Origin: an uncultured Burkholderiaceae bacterium
GTDB taxonomy: Bacteria; Pseudomonadota; Gammaproteobacteria; Burkholderiales; Burkholderiaceae_C
Direction: 5' to 3'
Assembly (NCBI GenBank): GCA_938022295.1
Contig: CALIDR010000336.1
Location: forward strand, 1 to 9,744
DNA: 9,744 bases
Part shown: one piece after another, positions 6,230 through 9,744 of the stretch
Layout: each line of letters starts with the position of its first letter
How positions within the stretch are numbered: position 1 is the first letter of the stretch
The notes under the pieces: model-generated
Database searches by the model: none
What the model saw: the letters and a program-made list of their open reading frames with translations, nothing else
What the model was told of the DNA's origin: nothing
Translations under genes and position numbers: made by a program

Positions 6230-7452
6230 AGGATCTGTTGAAGCGTTTCGAGACCAAGGCCCCCGAGATCGTGTTCGAGTGGCACGACCGCGAGACCGAA
6301 GCCCGCGGATGGGTCGTGATCAACTCGCTGCGCGGCGGCGCCGCCGGCGGCGGCACGCGCATGCGCAAGGGCCTCGACCGCCACGAGGTCGAGTCGCTGG
6401 CCAAGACGATGGAAGTCAAGTTCACCGTCTCGGGCCCGGCGATCGGCGGCGCGAAGTCGGGCATCGACTTCGACCCCGCCGACCCGCGCAAGGCCGGCGT
6501 GCTGCGCCGCTGGTACGCGGCGGTCGCGCCGCTGCTGAAGACCTACTACGGCACCGGCGGCGACCTCAACGTCGACGAGGTGCACGAGGTGATCCCGATC
6601 ACCGAGAGCTACGGCCTGTGGCACCCGCAGGAAGGCGTCGTCAACGGCCACTTCCAGCCGAGCGAGAGCCAGCGCATCCAGAAGGTCGGCCAGCTGCGGC
6701 TGGGCGTCAAGAAGGTCGTCGAGGACGCGCGGTTCACGCCGTCGGTCGAGCGCAAGTTCGTCGTCGCCGACCTGATCACGGGCTGGGGCGTGGCCGAATC
6801 GGTGCTGCACCACTACCGCATCTACGGCGGCGACGTGCGCGGCAAGCGCGTGATCGTGCAGGGCTGGGGCAACGTCGGCTCGGCGGCGGCGTACTACCTG
6901 GCGCGCGCGGGCGCCAAGGTGGTGGGCATCATCGACCGCGACGGCGGGCTGTTCGACGTCGAGGGCTACGACGTGGGGCAGGTGCGCGAGCTGTTCCTGA
7001 CCAAGAACGGCAACGCGCTGCGCACCGCGGGCATGCGCCCGTTCGCCGACGTCGACGCGCGCATCTGGGGCCTCGGCGCCGAGATCTTCCTGCCCTGCGC
7101 GGCGTCGCGCCTCGTCACCCGCGAGCAGGTCGACCGCATGGTCGCCACCGGCCTGGAAGTGGTGAGCAGCGGCGCCAACGTGCCGTTCGCCGACCGCGAG
7201 ATCTTCTACGGCCCGACCTACGAACACGCCGACCAGCGCGTGGCCGTGATCCCCGACTTCGTCGCCAACTGCGGCATGGCGCGCGCCTTCGCGTTCCTGA
7301 TGCAAGGCGACGTCGAGATCTCCGACGAGGCGATCTTCGGCGACGTCTCGGCCACCGTGGCCGCCGCGCTCGAGCGCTGCCACGCGCGCCGCTCGCAGCC
7401 CACGCTGCTGGCGAGCACGGCGTTCGCGATCGCGCTCGACCAGCTCGTCTGA
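6226..7452 (+). CDS. Glu/Leu/Phe/Val dehydrogenase-family amino-acid dehydrogenase
   Basis: Predicted NAD(P)+-dependent oxidative deaminase, 408 residues, converting an amino acid to its 2-oxo acid and ammonia. The N-terminal dimerisation/catalytic domain has GGAAGGGTRM at 37-46, lysine 65 in MEVKF, and lysine 77 in GGAKSG, the positions of the two catalytic lysines in leucine and phenylalanine dehydrogenases. The usual catalytic D-V-G-T segment is replaced by TGGDLNVDE (110-118), with D113 a likely equivalent. The Rossmann domain has GWGNVG at 213-218 and an acidic D237 after the second strand, favouring NAD+. The segment LPCAASRLVT at 289-298 matches the family's P-C-A motif. The ATG at 6226 is preferred over the in-frame GTG at 6211 because it gives a family-like N terminus. 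Its neighbours, a fumarylacetoacetase and PhhB, suggest phenylalanine or tyrosine as substrate; this is not proven. Confidence 0.88.
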   Translation: MKDLLKRFETKAPEIVFEWHDRETEARGWVVINSLRGGAAGGGTRMRKGLDRHEVESLAKTMEVKFTVSGPAIGGAKSGIDFDPADPRKAGVLRRWYAAVAPLLKTYYGTGGDLNVDEVHEVIPITESYGLWHPQEGVVNGHFQPSESQRIQKVGQLRLGVKKVVEDARFTPSVERKFVVADLITGWGVAESVLHHYRIYGGDVRGKRVIVQGWGNVGSAAAYYLARAGAKVVGIIDRDGGLFDVEGYDVGQVRELFLTKNGNALRTAGMRPFADVDARIWGLGAEIFLPCAASRLVTREQVDRMVATGLEVVSSGANVPFADREIFYGPTYEHADQRVAVIPDFVANCGMARAFAFLMQGDVEISDEAIFGDVSATVAAALERCHARRSQPTLLASTAFAIALDQLV

Positions 7453-7467
7453 CCGGAAGGCGCACCG

Positions 7468-8007
7468 ATGAAGATCGACAGGATCCACCACGTCGCTTAC
7501 CGCTGCCGCGACGCGAAGGAGACGGTGCTCTGGTACCGCGACAAGCTGAAGATGGACTTCGTGCTCGCGATCGCCGAGGACCGCGTGCCCTCGACGAAGG
7601 CGCCGGACCCGTACATGCACGTCTTCCTCGACGCCGGCGACGGCAACGTGCTCGCGTTCTTCGAGCTGCCCACGCAGCCGCCGATGGGCCGCGACCCGAA
7701 CACGCCCGAGTGGGTGCAGCACATCGCCTTCAAGGTGAAGGACCGCGCGACGCTGCTCGCGTTCAAGGCGCACCTCGAGGCCGAAGGCGTCGACGTGCTC
7801 GGCGTCACCGACCACGGCGTGTTCCACTCGATCTACTGCTTCGACCCCAACGGCCACCGCGTCGAGCTCGCGTGCCCGGACCCGGCCGAGGCCGAGCAAC
7901 TCGCGCGGCTCGACGCCGTCAAGTGGGCGATGCTCGACGAGTGGTCGCGCACCAAGCGCGCGCCGAAGCACGCCGCGTTCCTGCACGAAAGCGAGTTCGC
8001 CGCATGA
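7468..8007 (+). CDS. Single-domain VOC (glyoxalase/extradiol dioxygenase) family protein
   Basis: Predicted metal-dependent enzyme, 179 residues, with two beta-alpha-beta-beta-beta modules. Candidate metal ligands are H8 (IHHVAY), E66 (FFELP), H85 (VQHIAF) and E133 (HRVEL), the spacing seen in glyoxalase-fold enzymes. Residues 114-133 (T-D-H116, five residues, I-Y-C-F-D-P-N-G, then E133) fit the type I extradiol ring-cleavage dioxygenase signature. The substrate is not identifiable. Position between an amino-acid dehydrogenase and fumarylacetoacetase suggests an aromatic or keto-acid intermediate. It is much shorter than 4-hydroxyphenylpyruvate dioxygenase (about 350 residues), so it is not that enzyme. 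The ATG has GGAAGG 7 nt upstream, 15 nt after the dehydrogenase stop; its own stop overlaps the next start as ATGA. A C-terminal tail after about 145 is charged and not part of the core fold. Confidence 0.85.
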   Translation: MKIDRIHHVAYRCRDAKETVLWYRDKLKMDFVLAIAEDRVPSTKAPDPYMHVFLDAGDGNVLAFFELPTQPPMGRDPNTPEWVQHIAFKVKDRATLLAFKAHLEAEGVDVLGVTDHGVFHSIYCFDPNGHRVELACPDPAEAEQLARLDAVKWAMLDEWSRTKRAPKHAAFLHESEFAA

Positions 8008-9287
8008 GCCCGCATGCCATCGACGACACGCACGACCCGGCGCTCGAGAGCTGGGTCGAGTCGGCCAACGACCCGGCGAGCGACTTCCCGCTGCAGAACC
8101 TGCCCTACGGGCGCTTTCGCCGCACGGCCGACGAGCCGTGGCGCATCGGCGTGGCGATCGGCGACCAGGTGCTCGACCTGCAGGCCGCCGGCCTGATCGA
8201 ACACCCCGACATGGCGCGCCTGATGAGTGCCGACCTCGCCGAACGCCACGCGCTGCGCCGGCTGATCCAGCGCGCGCTGCGCGCCGACCAGCCGCGCCAG
8301 GCCGCGCTGCGCGACGCGCTGCGGCCGATCGCCGCCGTCGAGCTCGGGCTGCCGTGCGAGATCGGCGACGTCACGGACTTCTACACCAGCATCCACCACG
8401 CCACCGCGGTCGGGCGGCTGTTCCGCCCCGACGCGCCGCTGCTGCCGAACTACCGCTGGGTGCCGATCGGCTACCACGGCCGCGCGTCGACGGTGCGCGC
8501 GAGCGGCCACGCCTTGCACCGCCCGCGCGGGCAGACCAAGGCGGCCGGCGAGCCGGCCCCGCGCTTCGGCCCCTCGGCGCGGCTCGACTACGAAGTCGAG
8601 GTCGGCGCCTTCGTCGGCCGCGGCAACGCGATGGGCGAGCCGGTGGCGATCGACGGCGCCGAGGCGCACCTGTTCGGCATCACCCTCTTCAACGACTGGA
8701 GCGCGCGCGACCTGCAGGCGTGGGAGTACCAGCCGCTGGGCCCGTTCCTGTCGAAGAACTTCGCCTCCACGGTGTCGCCGTGGATCGTCACGATGGAGGC
8801 ACTCGCCCCCTTCCGCGCACCGCTCGCCCGCGGCGCCGACGACCCGCCGCCGCTGCCGTACCTCGACAGCGATGCGAACCGCGCCGCCGGCGCCGTCGAC
8901 CTGACGCTCGAGGTCTGGCTGCGCACGGCGGCGATGCGCGACGCCGGGCTGCCGGCGCAGCGCCTGGCGGCGTCGAACTTCGCCGACGCGTACTGGACGC
9001 TCGCGCAGCTCGTCGCCCACCACACGGTCAACGGCTGTGCGTTGCGCACGGGCGACCTGTTCGGCTCGGGCACGCAGTCGGGCCCCCGCCACGAGGAAGC
9101 CGGCTCGCTGCTCGAACTCACGCGCGGCGGCGCCGAGCCGCTGCGCCTGGCCCACGGCGAGCAGCGCACCTTCGTCGAGGACGGCGACGCCGTGATCCTG
9201 CGCGGCCACTGCGCGCGCGACGGCTTCCGCCGCATCGGCTTCGGCGACTGCGTGGCCACCGTGCTGCCGGCGAGGACCGGCGCATGA
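8004..9287 (+). CDS. fahA: Fumarylacetoacetase
   Basis: Hydrolyses 4-fumarylacetoacetate to fumarate and acetoacetate, the last step of phenylalanine/tyrosine breakdown through homogentisate. Cytoplasmic; 427 residues, the usual length. The catalytic region is DFYTSIHHATAVGRLFR at 125-141, with H132 aligned to the catalytic histidine of mouse FAH. Metal ligands are D125, E197 and E199 (LDYEVEVGAF), and D231 (NDWSARD); K251 in LSKNF and the GSGTQSGP segment at 354-361 are also conserved. An N-terminal SH3-like domain covers about residues 1-118. The ATG at 8004 overlaps the VOC stop by ATGA, and the TGA overlaps the PhhB start in the same way, so the three are translationally coupled. The maleylacetoacetate isomerase, homogentisate dioxygenase and 4-hydroxyphenylpyruvate dioxygenase genes are not in the window. 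Confidence 0.97.
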   Translation: MSPHAIDDTHDPALESWVESANDPASDFPLQNLPYGRFRRTADEPWRIGVAIGDQVLDLQAAGLIEHPDMARLMSADLAERHALRRLIQRALRADQPRQAALRDALRPIAAVELGLPCEIGDVTDFYTSIHHATAVGRLFRPDAPLLPNYRWVPIGYHGRASTVRASGHALHRPRGQTKAAGEPAPRFGPSARLDYEVEVGAFVGRGNAMGEPVAIDGAEAHLFGITLFNDWSARDLQAWEYQPLGPFLSKNFASTVSPWIVTMEALAPFRAPLARGADDPPPLPYLDSDANRAAGAVDLTLEVWLRTAAMRDAGLPAQRLAASNFADAYWTLAQLVAHHTVNGCALRTGDLFGSGTQSGPRHEEAGSLLELTRGGAEPLRLAHGEQRTFVEDGDAVILRGHCARDGFRRIGFGDCVATVLPARTGA

Positions 9288-9586
9288 CGGCCGCCGACGA
9301 CGCCACGATCGCGCGCTGGCTGGCCGGGCACCCCGGCTGGCGCCACGACGCCGTGCGCGGCGCGCTGATCCGCGACCACGCCTTCGCGGACTTCGAGCGC
9401 GCGTTCGCGTTCATGGCCGCGGTGGCGATCCGCGCCCAGGCGCGCGACCACCATCCCGAGTGGCACAACGTCCACCGCCACGTGACGGTGGCGTGGACGA
9501 CCCACGACGCCGGCGGCGTCTCGGCGCGCGACTTCGAGATGGCGGCCTACGGCGACACCGTCGCCGCCGCGCTCGGCGCGGGCTGA
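9284..9586 (+). CDS. phhB: Pterin-4a-carbinolamine dehydratase (4a-hydroxytetrahydrobiopterin dehydratase)
   Basis: Regenerates the tetrahydropterin cofactor used by phenylalanine 4-hydroxylase (PhhA) by dehydrating 4a-carbinolamine. The product is 100 residues, the normal size for the family. The active-site signature is clear: HHPEW at 56-60, then TTHDAGGVSARD at 72-83, giving catalytic histidines H56, H57 and H74. The position usually occupied by tyrosine in N-V-Y is H64 here (NVHRHV), a possible local variation. The ATG overlaps the fumarylacetoacetase stop, with GAGGA 7 nt upstream. PhhA is absent from the window, so either it lies beyond the right edge or elsewhere. Presence of PhhB strengthens the case that the operon handles phenylalanine. 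Confidence 0.93.
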   Translation: MTAADDATIARWLAGHPGWRHDAVRGALIRDHAFADFERAFAFMAAVAIRAQARDHHPEWHNVHRHVTVAWTTHDAGGVSARDFEMAAYGDTVAAALGAG

Positions 9587-9622
9587 CGGCCGCACAATGC
9601 CGACCGACGACGGGAGACGACG

Positions 9623-9744
9623 ATGGATTTCGCGAACAGGACCGTGCTGCTGACCGGCGCCGCCGGCCATCTGGGGCGCGCGGTGGCACAGCACTTCGCC
9701 GCCCGCGGTGCGGCGCTGGTGCTGATCGACGTCGACCGCGAGCG
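9623..9744 (+). CDS. Short-chain dehydrogenase/reductase (SDR) family protein, N-terminal part (cut by window edge)
   Basis: First 40 codons of an NAD(P)-dependent oxidoreductase with a Rossmann fold. The start MDFANRTVLLTGAAGHLG contains the classical SDR cofactor motif T-G-x-x-x-G-x-G as TGAAGHLG (residues 11-18), and VLIDVDRE at 33-40 ends the second strand with an acidic residue that favours NAD+. The ATG has GGGAG (9612-9616) 6 nt upstream. The 36-nt gap after phhB contains a CACAAT element (9592-9597) that could be a -10 box, so the gene may be co-transcribed or have its own promoter. The catalytic Y-x-x-x-K is beyond the edge and the substrate cannot be guessed. Confidence 0.85.
   Translation, partial: MDFANRTVLLTGAAGHLGRAVAQHFAARGAALVLIDVDRE

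Noticed and set aside
5230..7986. A 918-codon minus-strand open frame across the ATPase, dehydrogenase and VOC genes
   Set aside because: It spans three intact, recognisable plus-strand genes and the intergenic gap, and its translation is repetitive Arg/His/Asp/Val-rich sequence typical of a shadow frame.
6279..8003. The long upstream extension of the fumarylacetoacetase frame (1002 codons in all)
   Set aside because: Only the part from the ATG at 8004 resembles fumarylacetoacetase. The upstream part is an Arg-rich shadow of the dehydrogenase and VOC genes, so it is not a fusion protein.
9587..9622. CACAAT before the SDR gene as a separate promoter
   Set aside because: A possible -10 box, but no convincing -35 hexamer is found upstream and the gene can equally be co-transcribed with phhB.

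Overview
The window is about 70% GC, with dense, tightly packed genes and strong G/C third-position bias. Gene content and order (leuC - entericidin-type lipoprotein - leuD - leuB) and the protein sequences suggest a betaproteobacterium of the order Burkholderiales, perhaps near Rubrivivax/Leptothrix. The taxon is inferred from sequence character, not from a search.

Left third (1-3069), all on the minus strand: an Lrp/AsnC-family regulator, then leuC, a 45-residue entericidin-like lipoprotein, leuD and the start of leuB, which runs off the left edge. Gaps are 13-55 nt, so this reads as one leucine-biosynthesis operon with an Lrp-type gene at its head. A 215-bp divergent region (3070-3284) is the most AT-rich part of the window. 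It holds inverted-repeat and TGCAA motifs, and closer to the next gene two strong tandem hairpins.

Middle (3285-6102), plus strand: a three-gene ABC importer of the COG2984/COG4120/COG1101 type, the class that includes TrpX-TrpY-TrpZ (substrate-binding protein, permease, ATPase). A 16-nt palindrome follows the binding-protein gene. A perfect 12-bp hairpin with the ATPase stop codon in its loop closes the block.

Right third (6226-9744), plus strand: a Glu/Leu/Phe/Val-type amino-acid dehydrogenase, a single-domain VOC protein that matches the type I extradiol-dioxygenase signature, fumarylacetoacetase, pterin-4a-carbinolamine dehydratase (PhhB) and the first 40 codons of a short-chain dehydrogenase/reductase. 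VOC/fumarylacetoacetase and fumarylacetoacetase/PhhB are joined by ATGA overlaps. Fumarylacetoacetase ends the homogentisate pathway and PhhB recycles the phenylalanine hydroxylase cofactor, so the block points to phenylalanine/tyrosine catabolism. The importer and dehydrogenase plausibly supply and deaminate the amino acid, under the control of the divergent Lrp-type regulator.

The least ordinary items are: a possible 21-codon leader ORF with a strong, hairpin-buried ribosome site that overlaps the dehydrogenase start by ATGA; the hairpins around the importer genes; the VOC enzyme of unknown substrate inside a tyrosine-catabolic operon; and the lipoprotein gene inside the leu operon. I see no mobile element, RNA gene or CRISPR array. 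No stretch longer than 300 bases lacks a gene.
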